From contig JAIYAJ010000549.1 in NCBI GenBank assembly GCA_027489105.1, positions 1-20,697 on the forward strand: DNA of 20,697 nucleotides. Direction: 5' to 3'. The notes beneath the pieces are model-generated. The model ran no database searches. It saw only the letters and a list, made by a program, of their open reading frames with translations, and was not told the origin of the DNA. Below are positions 7,683-13,493 of the stretch, in pieces. Source of the DNA: Zymomonas sp. (GTDB taxonomy: Bacteria; Pseudomonadota; Alphaproteobacteria; Sphingomonadales; Sphingomonadaceae). A program made the position numbers and the translations under genes. Within the stretch, counting starts at the first letter, position 1; each line of letters begins with the position of its first letter.

Positions 7683-8354
7683 CTATCGGCAATAGGGTCC
7701 GTTGCCCATGTCGAAATGGAAATGGTCATGGTGCAGGCTATTGGCATCCGGCCCCAGCACCACCCCGAAGCGGGCGCAGGCGGCGCGGTGCAGCCCGCGC
7801 AGGAAAGCGCGCGCATTGGCGTCGGGGCCGTTCCAGCCCTCGCGAACGCTGATCCGGCGTCCGTCGCGCAGCTGGAAGGCGGCGATGTCGATCGCGTTGG
7901 CGCGGCCATGTTCGGACAGGCGGTTGCCCGCCTGGTTGTTGACCGGCCGACAGGCGAAGGAGCCCATGCTCTCGATCTTGACGATGTCGGAGCCGAGCCA
8001 GCGCTTGGCCTGTGCCCTGACATCCTCGCGCACCCAGCGCGCGAAGGGCGCGGCGAGGATGCATTTCACGGCGCCGAGATTGGTGACCGGTATGCCGATC
8101 GCGACCAGCTTGACCGAGGCGGTGGCCGAGCAGCCATTGTCGAAGTTTCGGTCGGGCAGTGGCTGCACCTCCGATCCTTCGGCGCGCATCGTCGCTACGC
8201 ACTGGCGGAAGCGTTCGGGCGTCTCGACCGCCTGTTGCGAGGCGCTGCGTGGGCTTCGCGGGGAAGGAATGCAGCCCGCGAGCAAGGTCGACAACAGCAG
8301 CAGAGTCGGAACAGCTAACCGCATGTATCGAGACCCGTTCACCGTCGTCGCCAT
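7683..8354 (-). CDS. Extensin-like C-terminal domain lipoprotein (putative M15-like peptidase fold)
   Basis: A 223-residue lipoprotein. A hydrophobic stretch RLAVPTLLLLSTLLAGC supplies a lipobox, so the mature protein begins at Cys28 and is lipid-anchored. The domain is the bacterial extensin-like family. It includes LSEHGRANAIDIAAF (146-160) and LHHDHFHFDMG (207-217), whose His/Asp arrangement matches the zinc ligands of M15-type D,D-peptidases. Conserved Cys residues (75, 98, 135, 194, 222) suggest disulfides. A peptidoglycan-related hydrolase is a reasonable inference from the fold, but activity is unproven. The ATG at 8354 is preferred because GGGAGG lies 11 nt upstream; an internal ATG at 8324 also gives a complete lipoprotein signal. 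Confidence 0.8.
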   Translation of the reverse strand: MATTVNGSRYMRLAVPTLLLLSTLLAGCIPSPRSPRSASQQAVETPERFRQCVATMRAEGSEVQPLPDRNFDNGCSATASVKLVAIGIPVTNLGAVKCILAAPFARWVREDVRAQAKRWLGSDIVKIESMGSFACRPVNNQAGNRLSEHGRANAIDIAAFQLRDGRRISVREGWNGPDANARAFLRGLHRAACARFGVVLGPDANSLHHDHFHFDMGNGPYCR

Positions 8355-8686
8355 GGTCGCCAGAACCTCCCGCCCGCGATCTGCGCCTCACGATCATGGC
8401 GAGACGGGGCGGGGCGGGGAAGTCTCTCCCGTCCCGACTGCGCCGGGGCCTGCCTGTCGTGCGGCGGTCCGATCGTCACAGCCTCGATGCACGGTGGTGC
8501 CGCGCGCAGTCGGGTGGCGCGTCTGACCACAAAAGAGCGCTGTCCGCACAACCATTTGGGTGGTTCGGGGCACGTGCCGTCGTATCGATGGGATATTGTT
8601 TACCATTGGGGTCTTTTACTTACTGACGATGTGCAGCAATATGCTGTGACAAATCGGTGCGCAAAGCACCCGATCGGGGTGGGATT
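8355..8686. other. 332-nt intergenic region between divergent envelope genes
   Basis: This gap separates the divergent extensin-like lipoprotein and the three-gene exported cluster. I find no convincing coding frame or tRNA. The left half is GC-rich with a G-run (about 8404-8420); the right half (about 8560-8660) is noticeably AT-richer and probably holds the promoter for the plus-strand cluster. TTGTTT (8596-8601) could be a -35, but no good -10 accompanies it. A short hairpin lies just before the downstream start. Confidence 0.5.
8653..8674 (+). promoter_or_regulatory. Leader hairpin next to the ribosome binding site of the exported cluster
   Basis: ATCGGTGC (8653-8660), a 5-nt loop and GCACCCGAT (8666-8674) form a stem of 8 pairs with one bulged base. 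It ends immediately before the GGGGTGGG purine stretch that serves as the Shine-Dalgarno for the ATG at 8687. Folding could influence translation of the first gene. This is structure reading only. Confidence 0.3.
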
Positions 8687-9271
8687 ATGACCATTCTTTC
8701 TGCCAGGCTGCTGGTCGGCGCCTGCCTGCTGCTGTCCGCCCCTGCGGTTCGTGCTGCTGACCCGCCGTCACGCGCTGCCGCTATCGCGGCCGCCGATGCA
8801 GCTGCCGGGCTTGCGGCAGCCCCCGGCGAAGGCTCGCCCTGCACCGCTCCCCCCGCGCCGGGCCAGAAGCTGGCTGGCGACATGAAGCTGGGCGAAGAGG
8901 GGCATAGCATTACGCTCGCGAATTCGGGCGGCGGTGATGCGCTGGTCAAGATCCGCCATGCTGCCACGGGCAAGCTCGCCGCCAGCTACTTCATCCGGGC
9001 GCAGGAAGAGCTCGCGATCGAGGGCGTTCCCGATGGCACCTACATGATCCAATATGCGTTTGGCCCCGCATTGGCGGCGGACTGCAAATCCTTCACGCGG
9101 ATCATCAAGGCGAACCAGATGCCCGACGCGGATGTGCTCAAGACCGTCGTGATCGACGACGAAGACCATACCGAGGTCAAGCGGTCGAGCATCTCCTATG
9201 CGCTGTCAGTTTCCGAGACGGCCAATGTGAAGCCGGTCTCGATCGACGCCGCCGCGTTCAACGCCGAATGA
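8687..9271 (+). CDS. Secreted hypothetical protein, first gene of a three-gene exported cluster
   Basis: A 194-residue protein with a clear signal peptide (MTILSARLLVGACLLLSAPAVRA, cleavage before ADPP), so exported to the periplasm or beyond. An Ala-rich linker (about 28-46) leads to a beta-rich domain, DALVKIRHAATGKLAASYFIRAQEELAIEGVPDGTYMIQYAFG. This resembles a small beta-sandwich module I recall in several uncharacterised bacterial proteins (pattern VKLxDAxTG...xFVRxGQ...VPxGxYxxxYAxG). The mature part has two Cys residues, possibly a disulfide. The ATG at 8687 follows a GGTGGG stretch; a GTG at 8657 would place the signal peptide behind extra charged residues. The stop overlaps the next start (ATGA). 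Function unknown. Confidence 0.7.
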   Translation: MTILSARLLVGACLLLSAPAVRAADPPSRAAAIAAADAAAGLAAAPGEGSPCTAPPAPGQKLAGDMKLGEEGHSITLANSGGGDALVKIRHAATGKLAASYFIRAQEELAIEGVPDGTYMIQYAFGPALAADCKSFTRIIKANQMPDADVLKTVVIDDEDHTEVKRSSISYALSVSETANVKPVSIDAAAFNAE

Positions 9272-9948
9272 ACATGCAGGCGCCCATCGGTTATCCGCCG
9301 CCGACACTTGTACGGCGCCGGTCCGTCTGGGCCAGGCTGCGTCTTCCGCTTGCCATCATCATTCTGGTCGCGGCCGCTGCGATCGGCTCGCTGTTCCTGA
9401 TGCCATCGCCGAAGGCGCCTTCGGTGCGCCATGCCGATTCCAGCCTGCCCGCTGCGCCGGTGGTCCGGCCCCCCGCGCCAGAGAGCGCCGATGCTTCGCC
9501 GCCGGTCGTGATCGACGTGCCCCGTCCCGATATCGCCACCGCCACCAGGCCCGTCGATGGGCGCAAGGCCAATCACTGGCATTATGTACCCCGGCTCGGC
9601 GACGGACCCGGCGTGATCTACAGCCGCACCGGCAAGGGCTGGGACTATGCGATGGCCTGCACGCCCGCGACGTCCACGATCGAGATCATCGCGGTGGGGA
9701 CCGGATCGCCCGGCACCTTCGATCGCCAGTCGATCGATGTCGGCAAGGTCCGGCTGATGATGGACGCGACCTATTCGCCCGATGGTGGCGGCACGATCAG
9801 CACCCGCCTTCCTGCGAGCCATCCTTTCTTCAAGGCGCTGGATGGTTCGGCGCCGATGGCGATCCAGCTTTACGAGACTCGCAAGACGATCATCCCGGTC
9901 GACCCGGAGGTCGTTCGTCTCGTCCAGAAATGCCGCGGTCGCGGCTGA
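9268..9948 (+). CDS. Single-pass membrane-anchored hypothetical protein, second gene of the cluster
   Basis: A 226-residue protein with an Arg-rich N-terminus (residues 15-25), one transmembrane helix (about 26-45, LPLAIIILVAAAAIGSLFLM) and a Pro/Ala-rich linker (48-95). A periplasmic domain follows, containing HWHYVPRLG (103-111), WDYAMACTP (125-133) and a C-terminal VQKCRG. Positive-inside reasoning puts the domain in the periplasm. The Cys131-Cys222 pair and the W-x-Y motif recur at almost the same spacing in the next gene, so the two domains appear related. The ATG overlaps the preceding stop (ATGA), implying coupling. I recognise no named family. Confidence 0.7.
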   Translation: MNMQAPIGYPPPTLVRRRSVWARLRLPLAIIILVAAAAIGSLFLMPSPKAPSVRHADSSLPAAPVVRPPAPESADASPPVVIDVPRPDIATATRPVDGRKANHWHYVPRLGDGPGVIYSRTGKGWDYAMACTPATSTIEIIAVGTGSPGTFDRQSIDVGKVRLMMDATYSPDGGGTISTRLPASHPFFKALDGSAPMAIQLYETRKTIIPVDPEVVRLVQKCRGRG

Positions 9949-9985
9949 GCCGCCTCCGGGGTTCCCAAGCGCACCGCTATCCGCC

Positions 9986-10531
9986 ATGGATCGGTCCATG
10001 CCTTTCTCCTCCTATCGTTCCTGCGCGGCGGTCGTCGCTGCCCTGTTGCTGGCCTCCTGTTCGGGAGATGGTGCCGTCAGGCCTGCGCCTGCGCCGGTCG
10101 CGCCGCCGGCTCAACCGACCCCGCCTTCGCCCCCGCCCCGGTCGGCAGATTGGCGTGACTGGCCGATCGCACCCGGCACCTGGCGCTATGAGCCCGGCAC
10201 GGCGGTTTCTACGGCGCTCTATGCCGATGCGTCGGCTGTGCATTTCGCTGTGCGGTGCGACCTTGCCAGCCACCGCGTGACGCTGATGCGGTCTGGCTCT
10301 GCAACCGAGATGCAGCTGTTCACGTCCAGCCGCACAGCGCGTTTTCCGACCGGCCATATCGAACTTGATGGGCGCGCAATGTCGGGGGTCGTGCTGAATG
10401 CATCCGACACTTTCCTGGATGCGATGGCGTTCAGCCGCGGGCGGTTGGCGGTCGCTTCGCCGGGCCTCGAGGGGCTGGCGGTTCCGGCCTGGGCGGAGCC
10501 GGCGCGAGCGATCGAAGATTGCCGAAAATAA
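9986..10531 (+). CDS. Hypothetical lipoprotein, third gene of the cluster, domain related to the second
   Basis: A 181-residue lipoprotein: AALLLASC is a lipobox ending at Cys25, followed by a proline-rich tether (about 32-51). The domain has TWRYEPG (65-71), HFAVRCDL (86-93) and a C-terminal AIEDCRK. Trp66 to Cys91 is 25 residues and Cys91 to Cys179 is 88. In the upstream gene the same elements are 27 and 91 apart, so this is probably a diverged copy with a different membrane anchor. No Shine-Dalgarno is evident; the ATG at 9998 (MPFSSYRS) is an equally possible start. It lies 37 nt after the preceding gene. Function unknown. Confidence 0.68.
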   Translation: MDRSMPFSSYRSCAAVVAALLLASCSGDGAVRPAPAPVAPPAQPTPPSPPPRSADWRDWPIAPGTWRYEPGTAVSTALYADASAVHFAVRCDLASHRVTLMRSGSATEMQLFTSSRTARFPTGHIELDGRAMSGVVLNASDTFLDAMAFSRGRLAVASPGLEGLAVPAWAEPARAIEDCRK

Positions 10532-10594
10532 TATGCATTACAAGGCTTGTTCATGGCCCCGGCTTCGCGGATGGTAGGGGCCTCGGCAACAAGC

Positions 10595-10609
10595 GAAAGG
10601 AGGTGATCC
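10595..10609 (+). promoter_or_regulatory. Extended Shine-Dalgarno sequence complementary to the 16S rRNA 3' end
   Basis: GAAAGGAGGTGATCC is the reverse complement of the 16S 3' tail GGATCACCTCCTTTC over about 15 nt, far beyond the 4-6 nt of normal sites. The AGGAGG core ends 7 nt before the ATG at 10611, ideal spacing. The match is to the general bacterial 16S tail, since the organism's own rRNA is not in this window. Confidence 0.6.
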
Positions 10610-10610
10610 G

Positions 10611-10667
10611 ATGTCTCATGGTTCAGCATGGAGGTCGGTTCTGTCCGTTCGGGGGACGCGCTCCTAA
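10611..10667 (+). CDS. Putative 18-residue micropeptide
   Basis: ATG at 10611 to TAA at 10665-10667 encodes MSHGSAWRSVLSVRGTRS, a small basic Ser/Arg-rich peptide with no membrane segment. The support is the 15-nt Shine-Dalgarno at ideal spacing and the flanking hairpins. A second ATG at 10618 in another frame (MVQHGGRFCPFGGRAPK..., 29 residues, stop at 10705-10707) is 14 nt from the Shine-Dalgarno and so less favoured. Alternatively the 'RBS' may pair with rRNA for another purpose and neither frame may matter. Confidence 0.35.
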   Translation: MSHGSAWRSVLSVRGTRS

Positions 10668-10718
10668 GGCGCGGTTGGTCTCCCGGGCCGGCACTTCCGG
10701 CCGCTGACCATGTTAGGG

Positions 10719-10754
10719 GTTGCCGGGGCCAGGCTCCGGCAACTCTTTTCGTTT
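10719..10754 (+). terminator. Rho-independent terminator of the small transcript / exported cluster
   Basis: GTTGCCGG (10719-10726) and CCGGCAAC (10736-10743) form a perfect 8-bp stem, followed by the U-rich tail TCTTTTCGTTT (10744-10754). There is no matching T-tract on the other side, so it works only for plus-strand transcription. Confidence 0.75.
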
Positions 10755-10768
10755 ATACGGCTTCTTGT

Positions 10769-11158
10769 TTATACCGCGTCGCGCGCGATGCGGGCCTGCC
10801 AGAGCATCAGCAGCGGCACCACCAGCAATTCCATGACCAGGGCGGCGCGATGCGCCCCTCCCGGCGGCCCGTCCATGATCCAGCCGAGGGCACGCCCGAG
10901 GCCGCCCATCACGACGATGGCCCCCAGCAGGCGAAAGCGCGCGCCATGCGCCTCGATACGAGGCACGCTGCCGAGGAAGACTAGCCCGATCATCGCCAGC
11001 AATCCCGATAAGTAGCGGAAATGGCTGTGCATATCTTGCGGCGCAGCACTATCGCCGACCATCGCGGGACCGAGGATCATGCCCGCCATGCCCGCGCAGA
11101 TCGGCACCAGCGATGCCAGCGAAACGGCCAGCTGCAGCAAAAGGCGTTCGCGCTTCAT
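10769..11158 (-). CDS. DUF4345-like small integral membrane protein
   Basis: A 129-residue inner-membrane protein with about four hydrophobic helices (about 7-32, 50-66, 75-93 and 106-121) separated by short loops. The middle loops contain HSHFRYLSG and GWIMDGPPGG. The arrangement and GLLAMIGLVFLGSVPRIE fit the DUF4345 family, whose function is unknown. The ATG at 11158 overlaps the stop of the upstream DUF2721 gene (ATGA), so the two membrane proteins are translationally coupled and probably work or are made together. No terminator is visible on the minus strand downstream. Confidence 0.75.
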   Translation of the reverse strand: MKRERLLLQLAVSLASLVPICAGMAGMILGPAMVGDSAAPQDMHSHFRYLSGLLAMIGLVFLGSVPRIEAHGARFRLLGAIVVMGGLGRALGWIMDGPPGGAHRAALVMELLVVPLLMLWQARIARDAV

Positions 11159-11613
11159 TCCCGCTCCAGCAGCTCGTCCTGGATGCGCGTCGCATGGACC
11201 GCGATCCGGACTTCGTGGAGAAACATGCCGAGCCCCCCGGTCAGCAGCAGCATGGCGAGGATGAACACGATCGACATGGCGTGACCGACCGCGAGGTCGA
11301 GCAGCACCGCGATGAACAAGCCGGCAATCACGATGCAGATCAGGACGGCGCTGATGGTGCAGAGAATCAGCGCGCGATTGGCCCAGCGCATTCGCTCGTC
11401 GATCCAGCGGAGCTGCTGAACCTGATGCTTGTGGCGCGGATCGTCGCGGGGAGTGAAATTCTGCTCGATCCAGCGTGACCGGTCGACGACACGTCCCAGC
11501 CGTCCGGTGAGCATGTTGAGAATCGCGCCGATGGCGGTCAGCAGAAAGCAGGGCGCCATCGCCAGCTGGATGGTGTGCGCGATGTCGTTCAGCGCGAACT
11601 GGGTTGGATCCAT
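11155..11613 (-). CDS. DUF2721-like membrane protein
   Basis: A 152-residue protein with three predicted membrane segments: about 14-32 (LAMAPCFLLTAIGAILNML), then two close together at about 82-103 (ALILCTISAVLICIVIAGLFIAVLL) and 110-132. A basic cytosolic loop RLGRVVDRSRWIEQNF and RWIDERMRWANRALI lie between the first and second. This layout matches the DUF2721 family, of unknown function. The ATG at 11613 (MDPTQFALND) has AGGA 7 nt upstream; a GTG at 11631 lacks a Shine-Dalgarno. It overlaps the DUF4345-like gene by ATGA. The divergent gene across the 198-nt gap encodes a small secreted protein. Confidence 0.75.
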   Translation of the reverse strand: MDPTQFALNDIAHTIQLAMAPCFLLTAIGAILNMLTGRLGRVVDRSRWIEQNFTPRDDPRHKHQVQQLRWIDERMRWANRALILCTISAVLICIVIAGLFIAVLLDLAVGHAMSIVFILAMLLLTGGLGMFLHEVRIAVHATRIQDELLERE

Positions 11614-11682
11614 CCCGTGATCCTGGGCCACGAATGCAACCGGTACAAGAGTGCAGTCGCTCGAAAAGCCGCAGATAAGTGC

Positions 11683-11700
11683 GCAATCTGCACTGATTGC
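11683..11700. promoter_or_regulatory. Inverted repeat operator candidate
   Basis: GCAATC (11683-11688) and GATTGC (11695-11700) are perfect arms around a 6-nt spacer. The right arm overlaps the -35 hexamer proposed for the small secreted protein gene. A second dyad, TGCA (11698-11701) and TGCA (11707-11710), abuts it. The position is that expected of a repressor site. Confidence 0.4.
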
Positions 11701-11724
11701 AAAATATGCATCTACCGATAAATT
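11697..11724 (+). promoter_or_regulatory. Candidate promoter of the small secreted protein gene
   Basis: TTGCAA (11697-11702) and TAAATT (11719-11724) are spaced by 16 nt in an AT-rich block (about 11695-11735), with 4 of 6 consensus matches each. Transcription from about 11731 would give a leader near 80 nt to the ATG at 11812. Confidence 0.4.
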
Positions 11725-11811
11725 TTATTCAATTGCCTTCGCATCTGCACACAGGAATGGTGCATCGCACAAACAAAGAGGATCCGCTGGCAAACTCGAA
11801 GGGAGATTGTG

Positions 11812-12093
11812 ATGAAGAAGTTCGCTGCACTCGCAATTCTGGCCTCGATCGCCGCACCGGCGATGGCCGAAAGCTTCACCCGTGACGGGATCACCTACGA
11901 CTACACCGTCAAGACTGTCGGTGAGTCGACCGTGATCAAGGGCAAGATCGTCAACAGCGGCGAGGCATTCCGCCTCCGCGTCAAGAATGACCGCGTTTCG
12001 GGTCTGGTCGGCGTGTGGCCGGTCAGCTTCAAGGCCGACGCTCCGGTCATGACCGCCCAGGCTGGCGGCTCCGCGGTCCTCGCCGCGAACTGA
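11812..12093 (+). CDS. Small secreted hypothetical protein
   Basis: A 93-residue protein with a textbook signal peptide (MKKFAALAILASIAAPAMA, cleavage before ESFTR), leaving a mature protein of about 74 residues. The mature chain is predicted beta-rich (YDYTVKTVGESTVIKGKIVN, FRLRVKNDRVSGLVG) and has no Cys. GGGAGA lies about 6 nt before the ATG. It has its own candidate promoter and a strong terminator, so it looks like an independent, possibly highly expressed unit. Similar short exported proteins are common in sphingomonads, but I know of no assigned function. Confidence 0.75.
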   Translation: MKKFAALAILASIAAPAMAESFTRDGITYDYTVKTVGESTVIKGKIVNSGEAFRLRVKNDRVSGLVGVWPVSFKADAPVMTAQAGGSAVLAAN

Positions 12094-12116
12094 TCCTTCC
12101 GGATCGCACCGAATAG

Positions 12117-12148
12117 AAAGGGGAGGCGGGCGACCGCCTCCCCTTTTT
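12117..12148. terminator. Strong rho-independent terminator, shared by convergent genes
   Basis: AAAGGGGAGGCGG (12117-12129), loop GCGA, then CCGCCTCCCCTTT (12134-12146) form a perfect 13-bp stem, followed by further T residues. It is ideal for the small secreted protein gene. Read from the other strand, the stem is preserved but the tail is poorer, so it may also serve the aminotransferase gene. Confidence 0.88.
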
Positions 12149-12156
12149 CGTATCGA

Positions 12157-13365
12157 TCAGCTGGCTTTCAGCGAACCGGCGTTGGCGCCCATCGACTGGA
12201 GGTAGCGCTTGACGTTGCGCGCGGCCTGCCGGATGCGCTGCTCATTCTCCACCATCGCGATGCGGACATAGCCTTCGCCGTCCTCGCCATAGCCGACGCC
12301 CGGCGCCACGGCGACGCCTGCATGGGTCAGCAGCTGCTTCGAGAATTCCAGGCTGCCGAGATGCGCGACCGCCGGCGGCAACGGCGCCCAGCAGAACATC
12401 GAGGCGCGGGGCGAAGGGATTTCCCAGCCGGCGCGGGCGAAGCTTTCGACCATCACGTCGCGACGCTTCTTGTAGAGCTCGCGATTCTTCTCGACGATGT
12501 CCTGCGGCCCGTTGATCGCGGCGACGGCAGCGGCCTGGATCGGGGTGAAGGCGCCATAGTCGAGATAGGATTTGACGCGGGTCAGCGCCGAGATGAGCGT
12601 CTTGTTGCCCACCGCGAAGCCCATGCGCCAGCCGGCCATGCTGTAGGTCTTGGACATCGAGGTGAATTCGACGGCCACGTCCTTGGCGCCTGGCACCTGA
12701 AGGATCGAAGGCGTCGGCACCCCGTCATAGTAGAGCTCGGAATAAGCGAGGTCGGAGAGCACCCAGATTTTGTGCTCCTTCGCCCATGCGACGAGCCGCT
12801 CGTAGAAGGCAAGGTCGACCACCTCGGCGGTGGGGTTCGACGGATAGCCGACCACCAGCACCGACGGCTTCGGCACGGTGAACTTCACCGCGCGGTCGAG
12901 CGCTTCCCAATAGCGTTCATCGGGGGTCGTCGGCACCGAACGGATCGTCGCACCGGCGATGATGAAGCCGAAGGTATGGATCGGATAGCTGGGGTTGGGA
13001 GCCAGCACGACGTCGCCCGGCGCGGTTATCGCCTGGGCGAGGTTGGCGAGGCCCTCCTTCGAGCCCAGCGTGACGACGACCTCGCTGTCGGCGTCGAGCT
13101 CGACCCCGAAGCGGCGCTGATAATAGCCCGCCTGCGCGCGGCGCAAACCGGGAATGCCCTTCGACGCCGAATAGCCATGGGCATCGGGCTTGCGCGCGAC
13201 TTCGCACAGCTTCTCGATCACATGCTCCGGCGGCGGCAGGTCGGGATTGCCCATGCCCAGGTCGATGATGTCCTCGCCCCGCGCTCGCGCCGCTGCCCGC
13301 ATCGCGTTGACTTCGGCGATGACATAAGGCGGCAAACGCTTGATGCGGTAGAATTCCTCGGACAT
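12157..13365 (-). CDS. alaC: PLP-dependent class I/II aminotransferase, AlaC-like (glutamate-pyruvate aminotransferase)
   Basis: A 402-residue fold-type I aminotransferase. The cofactor site is readable: NPSYPIHTFG (124-133), GYPSNPTA (173-180), Asp205 and Tyr208 in SDLAYSELYYDG, and the Schiff-base Lys239 in TSMSKTYSMAGWRMGF. The N-terminal FYRIKRLPPYVIAEVNAMR and DLGMGNPDLPPPEHVI are strongly reminiscent of AlaC (YfdZ), which makes alanine from pyruvate with glutamate as donor. Related aminotransferases of this clade include LL-diaminopimelate and methionine-pathway enzymes, so the substrate is not certain. AAGGA about 7 nt before the ATG supports the start. It is divergent from phaC across 128 nt. 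Confidence 0.85.
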   Translation of the reverse strand: MSEEFYRIKRLPPYVIAEVNAMRAAARARGEDIIDLGMGNPDLPPPEHVIEKLCEVARKPDAHGYSASKGIPGLRRAQAGYYQRRFGVELDADSEVVVTLGSKEGLANLAQAITAPGDVVLAPNPSYPIHTFGFIIAGATIRSVPTTPDERYWEALDRAVKFTVPKPSVLVVGYPSNPTAEVVDLAFYERLVAWAKEHKIWVLSDLAYSELYYDGVPTPSILQVPGAKDVAVEFTSMSKTYSMAGWRMGFAVGNKTLISALTRVKSYLDYGAFTPIQAAAVAAINGPQDIVEKNRELYKKRRDVMVESFARAGWEIPSPRASMFCWAPLPPAVAHLGSLEFSKQLLTHAGVAVAPGVGYGEDGEGYVRIAMVENEQRIRQAARNVKRYLQSMGANAGSLKAS

Positions 13366-13493
13366 TTCTTTTCCTTCGGGTTTCGGACTTGGCGAGCCGG
13401 GATAGTTCCCCCATGGTCGCCACCGCGACCTATACAGAGTCTGCGCGGCGATTGCAGGCGGGATCGTTAAAAAAGCTGAGGCTGGGGGCTGAC

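Larger units (their letters stand above)
10546..10754 (+). ncRNA. Candidate structured small transcript with embedded micro-ORF
   Basis: Three folding units lie in a row. First is a bipartite stem: CTTGTT (10546-10551) with AACAAG (10588-10593), and GGCCCC (10555-10560) with GGGGCC (10577-10582). Second is GGTC (10677-10680) with GACC (10706-10709), enclosing GGCCGG (10686-10691) and CCGGCC (10697-10702). Third is the terminator at 10719-10754. An unusually complete ribosome-binding sequence and an 18-codon ORF lie between the first two. The downstream gene is on the opposite strand, so this is not a leader for a following gene. It could be a discrete small mRNA or dual-function RNA, or the 3' end of the lipoprotein transcript. 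No clear promoter was found. Confidence 0.4.

Noticed and set aside
8404..8420. G-rich run as a possible G-quadruplex or element
   Set aside because: Short and within a GC-rich genome; nothing else supports a function.
8460..8580. Possible tRNA-like segment in the 332-nt gap
   Set aside because: TTCG-containing stretches are present, but no acceptor stem, T-arm and anticodon arm set could be assembled.
9782..9985. Upstream extension of the third cluster gene
   Set aside because: It runs antiphase through the second gene's C-terminus and is Arg/Ser-rich noise; the lipoprotein signal starts at 9986 or 9998.
11159..11686. Upstream extension of the DUF4345 frame to 11686
   Set aside because: It overlaps the DUF2721 gene in another frame and lacks membrane-protein character; the ATG at 11158 with ATGA overlap is the natural start.
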